A DNA stretch of 64,000 nt, taken from positions 25,529,636-25,593,635 of the forward strand of contig JACGWO010000002.1 of the NCBI GenBank assembly GCA_034509735.1, in the 5' to 3' direction. The notes below the pieces were generated by a model. That model made no database searches, had not been told where the DNA came from, and worked only from the letters and a program-made list of their open reading frames with translations. Below are positions 12,000 through 23,021 of this stretch, piece after piece (position 1 is the stretch's first letter; each line of letters begins with the position of its first letter). The position numbers were made by a program, and so were the translations under genes. This DNA comes from Sesamum alatum. Its lineage: Eukaryota; Streptophyta; Magnoliopsida; Lamiales; Pedaliaceae.

Positions 12000-12737
12000 T
12001 GTATATAATGTTATTAATACATATATGTTAGATATAAATTTTTCAAGCAATTTTGTTGGATTATGTTAATTTGATGGATTCATGTTTGGAGTATCTTTTT
12101 TTTTTTTTTTTTTTTTTATAGCCTATTCATTATGCTTACATTTGGTATTGGAACATCCTTTATCTCTCTTGATTTGAACATAATGTTGGTTTCTTAGGAA
12201 TTGAAGTTATATGTATAAATTCTGTAATTGAAGTTGTCATGTATTTACTTTACTTCAAAATATATGTATGATGCGATTTATTATATGTATAACAGTTATG
12301 AATATTGAATCAAATTGATTCATGTAGTTTAGTGCCTTGTGATCAGCATTTTCATTTATTAAAGGCTAGCCACAACATCTTTGATATATGTTATGCTTTG
12401 AGGATTCAAGATCACATCTATAGTAAAAAGGCATTGATTGTGATTGATCATATCTGCCACAATGAGATCATCCCACAGGAATTTTGTTGCACTTTTATGA
12501 TTAATCAAGATGAAATATTACGTTAAGTTTCTTAATTTACCCACAGGATTGAGAAATGGAATGTAATTTGATAGTTTCGTCATAGAGGCATATGGATCAT
12601 TGAGTTAGGAATTTAACCCATAGGAAATTCTTACTGTTGATTCATTTATCACATGTTTTACATTGGTAAGATATGATTAAGTTTGTTATCTCTATTTTGT
12701 ACATAAGCATGTATATTGTATTGCAGACTTTCAATCT
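12000..12737 (+). other. Leader region of Copia D
   Basis: AT-rich, non-coding stretch between the LTR and gag. It contains a T-run at about 12097-12118 and no gene that I can recognise. Confidence 0.5.
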
Positions 12738-13497
12738 ATGAATTTCTCTGATATGAAGTGTGATATTTTCGAACTAAGAGGTGATAATTATAAAGTCTCC
12801 ACGGAGAATATTCTTGTTTATTTGGGCTAGATGAACATTGACTATGCTGTAAGGAAAGATGAACCGGCTCCCGTTATTGAAAATAGCCAGTCGGATGAGG
12901 TTGATCTTTATGAAAAGTGGGAGCGATCTAATCTCCTTAGTATGATGTTCATAAAGACTAAAATCTCGGCTAGTATTCAAGGGTCAGTTGATCAGCGTGA
13001 TAATATCTGTGAGTTGCTGAAGGCCATAGATGACCAGTTCGTGTCTTCAGATAAAGCACTAGCTAGCACCCTGATTATGAGATTTACATCTCAAAAACTC
13101 ACCGGTTTAAGTGGTGTGCGTGAGCATATTATGCAAATGAGGGACATTGCGGCTCAATTAAAATATCTTAAACTTGATATGTTTGAATCTTTCCTTGTGC
13201 ACTATATTTTGAATACCTTACCACCTCAATATGCTCCTTTCAAAATCCCTTACAACACACATAAGGACAAATGGTCAATTAATGAATTCATGACAATGTG
13301 TGTGCAAGAGGAAGGGAGATTGTCATGGAGGCTGGGGAAAGTTGCATATGGCTACACAAGGAAAGAATAAAGATCAAGTCAAAGAAAAGGGGAAGGCAAA
13401 GATACTTCCTCATGTTGAAATTAAGAATGAGTCCAACTTTTTCTTTTATAAAAGGAAGGGACACATAAATAAGGATTGCCCTAAATTCAAAATTTAA
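12738..13497 (+). pseudogene. Copia D gag with stop codon and degenerate zinc knuckle
   Basis: The frame starts at ATG 12738 (FELRGDNYKV) and is interrupted by TAG at 12828-12830 where gag proteins of this type have Trp. It then continues as a 179-residue frame to 13370 (LASTLIMRFTS, HYILNTLPPQYAPFK). After a frame change the zinc knuckle is read at 13430-13490 as FFFYKRKGHINKDCPKF, with both N-terminal cysteines lost. Gag would form the virus-like particle of the retroelement; this copy cannot. Confidence 0.8.
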
Positions 13498-13499
13498 TT

Positions 13500-13815
13500 T
13501 GAAAAGAAAGGTAATCAAATTCCTTATGTTTGTTATGAATCCAATATGGTTGATGTATGTCATGATACATGGTGGATTGATTCTAGTTTTACAATCCATG
13601 TCACAAACTCTTTACAGGGTTTGGAAAATCTAAGGAAGCCAGTGGAAAAATGAACGCTACGTCTATTTAGGCAACAAGATGGGTTCATGTGTAAAGGCTA
13701 TTGGAAAATGTAGACTAGTTCTTAATAGTGGCTTTGTATTAGAATTGGAAAAGACTTTTTATATTCTAAATCTCTCTAGAAATTTGATTTCAGTTTCAAG
13801 ACTTGTACCTTATGG
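13500..13815 (+). pseudogene. Copia D protease remnant
   Basis: The phrase WWIDSSFTIHV near 13570 corresponds to the aspartic protease motif (W-x-D-S-G-A), with the glycine replaced by Ser. The downstream phrase LNLSRNLISVSRL near 13770 is the usual end of the Copia protease region. At least one frame change is needed. Confidence 0.65.
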
Positions 13816-14396
13816 AACTTGTACATTTGAACCAGTGCCCAAGGAATGACCTCAAACGGGAACAAATGAAGAATATTACATATGTTTCTTCTATTGGATG
13901 CCTTATGTATGCTCAAGTTTGCACAAGGTCTGACATTGAATTTGTCATGGGGATGTTGGGAAGATATCAGAGTAGTACGGGTTTAGACCACTGGTAGGTT
14001 GCAGAGGAAGTTATGAGGTATCTTCAAGGGACGAAGGACTACATGCTTATGTATAGGCGACCTCAGAATCTAGAAGTTGTTGGGTACTCTGATTCAGACT
14101 TTGCTGGTTGCATTGATTCAAGAAAATCAACATCTGATTATATTTTTATGTTTTCCAGTGGAGGTGTATCATAGAGGAGTGCAAAACAGACTTTGATTGC
14201 TACTTCCATAATGAAAGCTGAGTTCGTGTCTTGTTTTGAGGAAACTTCACACGATGTGTGGTTGAAGAGTTTAATATCCTGGCTGGAAATGATTGATTCA
14301 ATATCTAAGCCATTAAGAATATATTATGATAGTTCAGTTGTTGTATTTACGGCTAAAAATGACGAGAGTGGAATTGTAAAGACCATGTAGCTTTAA
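13816..14396 (+). pseudogene. Copia D: end of RT plus RNase H, after a large deletion
   Basis: YVSSIGCLMYAQVCTRSDI near 13880 is the RT end/RNase H start. It is followed by EVMRYLQGTKDYML, GYSDSDFAGCIDSRKST and a stop before AKQTLIATSIMKAEF. Integrase and most of RT, about 2.5 kb in a complete element, are absent between the protease remnant and this segment. The YVDD region is gone. Confidence 0.8.
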
Positions 14397-14702
14397 TGGG
14401 AATATGTCTCATGATGTGATTGTATTGTGATACAATTGTTATGTTTAATAAAACTCTTATTCAGTTATTGTGTTTTCTCACTTCAGTTGTATACATTTCA
14501 ATTTGAGAAAAAAATATTGTTTAGAGATCCTAAATAAGCATAGGGCTTATTTAATTAAGTTGTGTTACCGTGGGTGATAAATATGGCGCATTGTGATACA
14601 TGAAAGATACTACTCAATAATAGGGGACATGTCGCCATGATTCATGTAGTTTATGTTTGGACCCTTTTGAGATAGAGGTTTGAACATTGGATAGGTGGAC
14701 CA

Positions 14703-14712
14703 AGTGGGAGAA
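14703..14712 (+). other. Polypurine tract of Copia D
   Basis: AGTGGGAGAA directly before TGTTGGAC, the classical end of a Copia internal region. The LTR that should follow is lost after about 15 bp. Confidence 0.65.
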
Positions 14713-14744
14713 TGTTGGACAACATTGAACAATAGGGACACACA

Positions 14745-14990
14745 CAACATTATGTGGTAACAAAGAGGCAATCCATACCTGTCTTGCGAAAGAACAATTG
14801 AGGAGTACGTGACTGATATCCTCTCCTATTGATTTGCAAACCGGACAGCAGTCAGCCACTTCCACCTTTCTCTTATCCAGATTCCCATTGTTGGAAGGGC
14901 TTCACGACAAACACTTTCCATTCAAACACCTTAATTTTGTTGTGGATCCTTCGATATCATATAAAATTTCAGTCTAACGGACCTGACTCC
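14745..14990 (-). pseudogene. LINE zf-RVT domain fragment (inverted)
   Basis: The minus strand encodes IKVFEWKVF near 14945, then after a frame change VADCCPVCKSIGEDISHVLL and FARQVW near 14770-14865. This is the zinc-binding C-terminal domain (CxxC...H...C) that follows RT in plant L1-type LINEs. It points opposite to the RT fragment that starts just downstream, so it comes from another copy or from an inversion. Confidence 0.8.
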
Positions 14991-15029
14991 ACACCTGAGC
15001 AAGAAGGAGGACCATGAGCAACTTGTTTA

Positions 15030-16110
15030 TCATGAGTGGGGGAAATTTGGTGAGGTTAGGCCACAAAGGGGAATCTATCAAGATGACCTTTTGTTGTCAT
15101 ATCTTTTTCTTTTTTGTTCTAAAGCACTAAGTGGTCTTTTTAATAAAGCTCTTGTTAGTGATCGTATTAAGAAAGTCCATATTGCCAGAAATGCCCCATA
15201 CATCTCACATTGACTTTTCGTTGATGACACACTTGTATTTTGTTAGGCTACTGTGGAGGCTATGAAGGTTATTTCCCATCTATTGAACAAATATGGGGCT
15301 GCATCCGGACATGTGATCAATTTGGAGAAATCCAGTATGGTCCTATGTAAGAATGTGCAGATCGAGGAGAATGAGATACTTATCTCCACTCTAGGAGTCT
15401 CGGTAGTCGATATGACAAATATTTGGACTCCTAGTGGCAGGAGGGAGGTCGAACAAGGAGATGTTCGCCAAAATTCTTGATAGAATGTGGGACCGCATCC
15501 AGGGGTGGAATTCAAAACTCCTTTCCCAAGCCGGTAAAGAGATTCTTATTAAAGTAGCGGCTCAGTCAATCCCTTCCTATTCTATGTCTTGTTTTAAACT
15601 ATCTTTAAACTTCATTAGCCAGTTGGAAAGTATAATATCTAATTTTTGGTGGCATAATAAAGACGTTCATCGAATCCATTGGCTAGCATGGAAGGAATTA
15701 TGTAGAAGTAAAGGGGATGGGTGATTAGGTTTCCGTAACCTTGCTTCGCTTAATGATACACTCCTTGCTAAGCAAGCATGGAGATTGATCACCAATCCAT
15801 CCTCTCTGGTTAGTTGTCTGTTTAAAGCTAAGTACTTTGCCCATAATGACTTCTTCAATGCAAGATTAGGCCCAAGACCATCTCTCACATGGAGAGTATA
15901 CCTGGAGTGAGAGACTTTCTTGCTGCAGGTGCTCGGTGGCGAGTGGGTAACAGTAAATAGATCAAAGTTTGGGAACAAGGGTGGATTACTAGAGAACCAA
16001 ATTTTAAGCCTATCCGTTTGACTTACGACCATGTAGAGTATGTTCATGTTAGTGCCCTCATAGACGCAAATCCTTGCTATTCCTCTTGGCTGCCGGTGAA
16101 CGGAAGATAA
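15030..16110 (+). pseudogene. LINE (L1-type) reverse transcriptase remnant
   Basis: Plus-strand fragments give RT block PQRGIYQDDLLLSYLFLF near 15055, the catalytic motif LFVDDTLVFC near 15215 (FADD in active plant L1s), then INLEKSSMVLCKN and the conserved RIQGWNSKLLSQAGKEILIK and SNFWWHNKD (15500-15660). The similarity continues in broken frames to GARWRVGNSK near 15935. Stops lie near 15211 and 15245, and frames change near 15430. Endonuclease and 5' half are missing. No poly-A tail or target duplication could be defined. Confidence 0.85.
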
Positions 16111-16203
16111 ACCTATTTGGCATTAGATTCTAAGGGGCACATTTCACAGTCAAAAGTGCTTCCCTCTAATTCAAATCCATTAATCCAAATATACCCTATA
16201 TAA

Positions 16204-17330
16204 TCTATACTATTTATAAAAGTATGAACCCACAAGTATTTGTTCCCTATTGTGAAGGACAACTCCACCATTATTTAAGTATCCTTTTAATGATAAATAA
16301 AAATAGTTATAAAAGAATGGAATTCTATTTTTTTTAAAAAAAAACTATTTTAGTAGTCCTAATTGCTTTAAACTACTTATAGAATGAATAATATATCCAA
16401 CTAAATAAATAAACTGGGAAATAATATTATTTCAACACGATTACATTGCTAGAAGAAATTCTAAATATTTAAAAAAAAAATTAATTTACTATGGCACGGT
16501 AAAATTTCAAATAAATAACACATGAAAAATCCATAAAATACTAATTCAAATTTAAACCCTTATTTAAGTACTCTTTTTAATAATAAATAAAATTTACTTA
16601 TAAAAGAACAAATTCTATTAAAAAAATAAAAATTGTTTAGTAGCCCTAAATTCCTAATTGCTCTAAAGTGCTTAGAGAATGAATAATATATCTAACTCCA
16701 AAAAATAAATATACAAATAATATTTCATGCTCTTAACAAAAAGGCACAACTGATCAATGAAATGTTGAATTTTGTAGCTGATACAATTGAAAAGTACAAC
16801 TTATAATAAAGAAATAGAGAAAAAGAAAAACATCAATTACATCAGGTACTTGTGATCAAAAGAAGTATGTAGATGAAGTGGAAAGAATTGGTACATCAAC
16901 TGAAGTTTATTGCAGTTTCTCCAAAAGATGATAAAAAACCACCACAAAAGAAGAATTATGGCATAATGAAAATTAAAATTTCCAGTGATCATGAAGAAAT
17001 ACTTGAAAGTTTAAAAAAATACATGTATGGAGCAATTTGCAATAGCAAACAATAAGAAAAGTTTGTCGTATATCAATATTTGAACAAGAGAAGAGCTACT
17101 GAGAGTTCATATGATGATTTAATCTTTTGATATTTAGTTAGCTTTTGTATAATATTTTTAATATTCAACAACATCTAGTTAAGAGAATGTCTTTTTATCT
17201 ACTACAAACTTTTGAATATTTATTTTACACAAATATTAACTTAAACATTATTTTGTATATATTGATATAAAAGCAATTATTTTTATCAAGACGTAGAGAA
17301 TACGTTCATTGCACGCGTTCCTTGACGAAT
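16204..17330 (+). mobile_element. Possible non-autonomous Helitron
   Basis: Begins A|TCTATACTATTTATAAAAG, in the style of plant Helitron 5' ends, and reaches a segment near 17310 (TTCATTGCACGCGTTCC) resembling Helitron 3' ends, but the terminal CTRR and hairpin are not convincing. A 60-residue frame at 16873-17055 has no recognisable similarity. The interior holds a direct duplication (see below). Confidence 0.35.
16271..16725 (+). repeat. Diverged direct repeat, period about 288 bp
   Basis: The stretch at about 16271-16430 recurs at about 16560-16725: TTATTTAAGTA, then ATAAATAAAA, TAGTAG(T)CCTAA and GAATGAATAATATAT appear in the same order in both. Confidence 0.65.
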
Positions 17331-17589
17331 ATAATAAACAAGTCAATAAGTAAAATAATTTGAGTAAATATTGTGACTAACTGGTCATTACAACATGAAA
17401 GAAATTAACTTTTAGACCATAGTATCTAAATTTATTATCACACTTGCCGTCTTTAACAAAAGTGAAGTTTAACCCTGTGTCACTAACCTCTCTCCTTGCA
17501 CACTACTCTTTGGTATGTTACTTTTCTAATAATAGATGCGGCAAACACGTGTGTACATGAAATGCACGATGAGAACATAATATTTAAAA

Positions 17590-17790
17590 TAGGGGTGGCA
17601 AGATGAGTTAAGACCCATGGGTTCAATCTAACCCAACTAGTTTTAGGTTGGGTTGGTTATATTTTAGAATGAGTTGATATGGGTTAGCATTAAATAAAAT
17701 TAAATACTATATGGGTTGGAAATTGGGTTTGATGTGGGTTGGATATGGGCCTAATATGGGTATTAACAGGTTAGGGATTTAAGTGAAGAC
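17590..17790 (+). mobile_element. hAT-like terminal fragment
   Basis: TAGGGGTGGCAAGATGAG at 17590 is the common start of plant hAT elements and is followed by repetitive GGGTTGG/CCCAACC tracts typical of such ends. No opposite terminus was found before Copia B begins. Confidence 0.35.
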
Positions 17791-17930
17791 TCAGAGAGCT
17801 TGCAGAGAAAATCCATGAGCTAATTTTGGTAAATACACCACTTCTTCGAAATGGGCTTTCTTTTTTCTTTCTTTTTTTTTTTTTTGTATGATTGTTCTTT
17901 GTAGTTTCATATTGTAGTAATGTTAATTTT

Positions 17931-18440
17931 TGTGTACACCTCTTGTATCTTGGCCTCCGTGGCTGCTGTCACTAAAATGTCATCCACATATACCTCTAAA
18001 ACGACCAAATCATCTGTTGCACCCTTGAAGAAGAGGCCGTGATCATATTGTGACTGGACAAACCCAAAGAGCCTCATTTTGTCTGTGAACCTTTGATTCC
18101 ATTGTCTTGATGCCTGCTTCAGCCCATATAAGGATTTCTCTAGTTTACAAATGGAACCTGGTGGTACTGAATATCCCTGGGGAGGTTCCATGTATATGTC
18201 TTCATCAAAATTCCCATGCAGAAAGGCGTTATTTACGTCCACTTGATGCAGAGGCCAGGCATTAGACCCTACCATGGCAAGCAAAATTCGGACTGTAACT
18301 GGCTTTGCCACTAGGGCAAAGTAATCTGTGTAGTCAACTCCTTCGACTTGGCTATACCCTTTAGGCACAAGCCTCGCCTTGTACCTATCAATCTTGCCTT
18401 CCAGTGTTAACTTCAGTTTGTATATCCACTTGCACCCAGT
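17931..18440 (-). pseudogene. Copia B reverse transcriptase, truncated
   Basis: A 153-residue frame (18368 to 17907) covers the RT core: GYSQVEGVDYTDYFA, then HQVDVNNAFLHGNF, KLEKSLYGLKQASRQWN and the intact catalytic motif EVYVDDILVTA. The similarity ends at about 17931 where AT-rich DNA takes over; the RT C-terminus and RNase H are missing. The T-rich tract at 17860-17885 lies at the break. Confidence 0.88.
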
Positions 18441-18648
18441 GCAGATTTTCCTTCAGGCAGTTCTGCCACATTCCAAGTTCCATTCTTTTCTAGAGTTGTT
18501 ATCTCTGCAGACATAGCCTGCTTCCAGAGCTTATTCCCCTCTGCCGCTTTGTAACTCCTTGGTTCCTGCTTCCTGCATGGAAGGTAAAACATCTACAGAG
18601 CACGTGTGTTCCAACAAAACAGAAGTAAGATCATCACAGGATTTTTCT

Positions 18649-19883
18649 TCAGTTACTTTGCATACAAAATTCATTATTAACATTATCTTCAGTTAATTGG
18701 ACTGAGGGCCATTTCTCATCTGAATGCATGTCAAGCTTATTATTAGAATCAAATTCATTATTAACATTATCTTCCAAGTCAATCAGGGGCATAGGATAGG
18801 TAGGTTCTCTATTAACCTCAGACTTGAAGGGAAAAACATCCTCTTGGAAGGTAATGTCCTTGGATACTAACACATTTTTCTTGTCCAGATCATATACTTT
18901 GTACCCTTTCTGCCTATGGGCATAACCTAATAGGATGCACCTATATGCACGCTGATCAAACTTGTTCTTGTTAGAAGCCACATTAGTGGCATAGCAAAGG
19001 CATCCAAACACTCTTAGGTGGCCATATTCAGCAGGTCTCTTATGCAGGACCTCGTAGGGGGTTTTCCACCTAAGGATGGGTGTTGGTAGTCTGTTAATCA
19101 AGTAAGTAGCAGTTAGCAATGCTTCGGTCCAAAAAATCTTTGGTAGTCCTGCTTGAAGCATTAGAGCTCTTGCTACTTGCAAGAGGTGTTGGTGATTTCT
19201 CTCAACCACCCCATTCTGTTGACGGGTATGCACACATGTTCTTTGATGTAGGATTCCAAGGTTTTGAAGCAGGGACTGACATTCAGGGCATGTGAATTCA
19301 GTCTCGTTGTCAGTTCTAACAATATTAACCTTGGCATCAAACTGTGTGTTTACCATGTTAAAGAAACATTTCAGTTTTTGTGTGGTTTGGGATTTATGTG
19401 ACATCATGTATACCCAAGTAGCCCTCGTAAAATCATCCACAATGGTCAGCATGAATTGGCAATTAGATAGTGAAAATTCTCTATATGGTCCCCGTACGTC
19501 CACATGGACAAGTTCAAAAGCCTTATTAGTTTTTGTATCACTTAAAGGAAAGGGGGTTCTGTGTTGCTTAGCAAGAGGACAAATCTGACAGGAAATAGAA
19601 CTCATCTTATTGAGAAAGGGCAAATCCTTATTCTATCAGTGGATGCATGGCCCAGCCTTCTGTGCCATGCATTCTTAGTATTCTGGAGAAACATACAAGA
19701 CAAAGCATCTATAATCCTAGGATTCCTATCTAGGGAATAGTTCAGGGAGTCCTTATCCAACATGTTGAGGCTTCCTATCAGCTTTCCTATGCCTATGACC
19801 TTTCTAGTCCGAAGGTCCTGCAAAGTGCAACCATTCTTATCAAACAAAACATTAACAAAAGCATCAGCACATGATTTTCTCAC
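18649..19883 (-). pseudogene. Copia B pre-integrase and integrase
   Basis: The pre-integrase segment (WHRRLGHAS near 19640) shifts frame into a 324-residue frame at 18649-19623. That frame carries the Zn-binding end CQICPLAKQ, the catalytic regions HVDVRGPY, RTDNETEF and VVERNHQHLLQVARA, the integrase C-terminal RVFGCLCYA and the GYKVYDL region. A small duplication of the phrase EDNVNNEF lies near the end. The three acidic catalytic residues are present, so the single frameshift is the main lesion here. Confidence 0.88.
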
Positions 19884-19899
19884 TGATAGTAGATTATGT

Positions 19900-20225
19900 T
19901 TAAAACAAGGGACATATAAAACATCTTTGAGCGTAATATTGTGACCAATCTATACATCCCCTTTGTGAGTAACACGTTTTTTGGAGCCATCCGACAGTCT
20001 AACCCAAGCATTTTCAGTCACAGTTTTGTAATTTGAAACAGCAAATAAGGAGGAACACATATGCATAGAAGCACCACTGTCAATTATCCACAGATTATTA
20101 TAGAAAATACACCTCATTTTATCAAGAACAGTACCTGCAAACTCTTCACAGTCGCGAGGTTAGTATCTCCTTGATCACCCTGTCCTTATTCTTGCATCAT
20201 CCTCATCAATTCAACCCGTATAGCC
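19900..20225 (-). pseudogene. Copia B aspartic protease region
   Basis: LWIIDSGASMHM near 20080 contains the D-S-G-A active-site motif and is followed by the VRLSDGSKKRV segment near 20000. Stop codons or frame changes separate it from the gag frame above 20226 and from the pre-integrase frame below 19883. Confidence 0.75.
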
Positions 20226-21015
20226 TCATTGAGGGAAGCCCCCCTCTGATCCTGCCATTACCCCTTTGGGGTTGCCTTCTCTTCCATGAGTGGCCGCATT
20301 TGCAGCCTGTCTTTTGTTGGCTCCAGTCCTTTTATTTTGATCTAACAGGGCCTTATACCATTCAGGAAAACCATGAATCTTGAAGCAGTTTTCACGAGTA
20401 TGTCCAACTTTATCACAATGATCGCATCGTAGGGACATCTTGTCCATGAAAGCTCTCCTCTTCTGCCCAAAGTTCTGAGAGGTCTGCCTCCCAGCCTCTT
20501 GATACTTTGTAGCCATAGCTCCATCCTGCACATTTCCAGTGTTGACTTGTCACTGTTTCTCAATTTTGGTGATCATGGAATATGCCCTGGCCACTGTGGG
20601 AAATGGATCCATGAGCAACACCTGATTTATCACATGTTCATATACCTCATCCGACCCCATGAAGAATTGGATCAATTGGCTGGATTCATTTCTGTCCGAC
20701 AAAATCTTGCCCACCCCACAACTACAAGATGACAGGTGTGCCAAACAAGCTAGCTCATCCCAGAGCTTCTTCAACTTAGCAAAATACATAGAAACTCCCA
20801 TGTTACCTTGTTTCAGGGAAGATATCTCCCTTTGAATCTGATAGAGCAAGGGTCCATTGCTCTATCCGAATCTTGATTCAAGATCCATCCACAGGTCCCT
20901 CGCAGAAGTGGTGTACAAGAACGCTTCAGCTATGTCCTTGGAGAGGGCATTCAATAACCATGACACCACCATTGAATCCCCTCATTCCCATTACTCAATT
21001 TCTGACTTTCCTTCA

Positions 21016-23005
21016 TGAAAGAAATCGTGAGTCATCCCGGGAAGTTACGCGAATGCGGAAGCGCGATATAAAATAAAATACAAAAATTAAAGCATGCTTT
21101 AATGAATTAAAGAACACGCTCAAGGGGTGTACCCTTGAGATTTCCGGGTGTTTGGTGTATCTCATGATTAAAGAACATATAAAAGATCATGGAGGCCATA
21201 GGGCAGAAAATTAAAGAGGACGAAAATATTAAGAGACCTATCCGTTGTCGTTTTCGTCTTCAACGGCTGCACGCGTTGTTCCCCGTTTTGCACCGAGATC
21301 TCGTTCTTGAGACCCTCCAAATCGTGACACACGATCCACCCACGTATCTTGTACGTCGTGCTAGCAACGAACAAGTGTATATTTTTGGAGTGGATGAATC
21401 AACGACATGTTATCAATTAACGGTATTGATTCATCTAAGTTCTAATGTTCCAAGAACAAGAGAACTAGAAAATAATTTCTTGGAGAGAGTGGAGGTAGAG
21501 GGCGGACGAGAGAGATGGGAGAGGGGGCCGAAAATTATGTGTTGTGTGTGTGTTGGAATTTCATCATCATTCAATTGTTGGAAGCTAGAGGTTTATATAG
21601 AGGAGGAGTTTAATCCTCTTTAAACTCCAACTCTAAGAACTCTAATTTGACTAGGGATTGGACCTAGTCAAAGTCCTTGTCAAACTAGTGTTTGACCTAG
21701 TCAAACCAATCCTAGCCTTCCATCTCCCCTTTCCATCTCAACCGTTGATTTTAATTTAATGGAATATTTAAATTCCATTAAATATTCCAAAAGGCCAAAT
21801 AAATATAATAAATAAATATTAATATTTATTCTAGGCCCATTAAATCAATTTCCTTAATAAATCCAATTTATTAATTTAATTCTCTTTATCAAATAGAAGG
21901 AATTAATTTCTCCAAGAAAATATAGGACCCGATTAAATCTAATTTAATCATTCCTTTACTCCAATATTTAATTCCAAATTAAATACTTAAGTGTGTGTGG
22001 ATAGTGTGTGACTCTTTAGGTTCACCTTTCAGCTAGACTTGGTCGGATTCCTAGAATCCGCCCGTTACCATGGGTGGCCATCTAGCAACGGTCCATGGCA
22101 CTAGAGACTAGGTGAAATAATCGGGGATGAACATTTAGGCCCTAACAGTACACTTGTCCTTCTGTCTTCGGTCTCATCACTTAGAGTTTAGGGCACGGAA
22201 AATGCAGGTACCCATTTTGGACCTAAGTGTCGGTCTGTCCTTACTAAACGCCGCAAGGGAAACCTTCCCTTCTGTTCAGTTACTGTGGCCACAGATTTTA
22301 GGGACAAGACACAGAGCATACGTGAGACTCAACTGTCAATACCTTTTGACAGGAGACAGATCCTTTCTTGGAAACTACTGTCACTCTGTACACCCGAGCT
22401 GCACTAGACATGGCTTTATGACTACTCAAGAGTATTTTGGCAATCTCTCACCATATCTAAGATACAGACCTGATGTGCAGGTAAACTCAGCAGTTCCTCA
22501 ATTCAAAGGACTTGACCTGTACCATTGGAACCGGGAATACGTCATACCTTGCAGACCATACTCAAGGTCCTCCGAAAGACGGTTCCCGCGAGTCACCTCA
22601 GTCAGCTGCTTCCTAGCATGCTGACCCACTAACACTGCTTAGACGACCTTCGTCACCCGTCGATGAAATACGACAGCAGATGCTTAGTGCAAGTCTCAAA
22701 GGGAATCCCGGTACCCATTTTCGGGATTCCTTGACTTGGAGATTTCCGGACTGATTCGGTAAGACTGATTTCATGGACCTACCTCCAAGCGTAGTCCCAA
22801 TCCCCGAAATCGATTCTCAGTCCGTGGGCTTTCTTTGCGTAGTGAACAGATATGTAAAAGCAAATATAAGTGAACGTAAACAAAGTATTGCCATATGAAC
22901 TTTTCACTTTTTAATTCATAAATGTTTTATCAAACACCTGAAATTATCTAGACATAGGTTACATATTCCTGCCAAAATTGGCTTACATGGTCACCTATTC
23001 TAACA
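21016..23005 (-). repeat. 3' LTR of Copia C
   Basis: From TGAAAGAAATCG to TTCTAACA. It contains at about 22005-22120 the block shared with Copia A and the older LTR (GTGTGACTCTTTAGGTTCACC through CATGGGTGGCCATCTAGC), and TGTGGCCACAG at about 22283. Open frames here (for example 22154-22624) are not genes. Confidence 0.95.
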
Positions 23006-23016
23006 ATCTCCCACTT
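23006..23016 (-). other. Polypurine tract of Copia C
   Basis: Minus-strand AAGTGGGAGAT immediately before the 3' LTR. Confidence 0.9.
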
Positions 23017-23021
23017 GACCT

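Larger units (their letters stand above)
11484..14712 (+). mobile_element. Copia element D, internally deleted and 3'-truncated
   Basis: Plus-strand Copia relic: a probable 5' LTR (11484-11999), leader, gag (12738-13497), degenerate protease, then an abrupt jump to the end of RT and RNase H (about 13830-14390), and a polypurine tract with an LTR-like TGTTGGAC start at 14713. Integrase and most of RT are missing. The 3' LTR does not continue beyond about 15 bp because LINE sequence takes over. Confidence 0.75.

Noticed and set aside
16873..17055. 60-codon frame MKWKELVHQLKF...
   Set aside because: No recognisable similarity, AT-rich surroundings, short; could be chance.
22154..22624. 156-codon frame, repeated in part at 30705
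   Set aside because: Lies entirely within the LTRs of Copia C, differs in frame between the two copies and has no protein signature.
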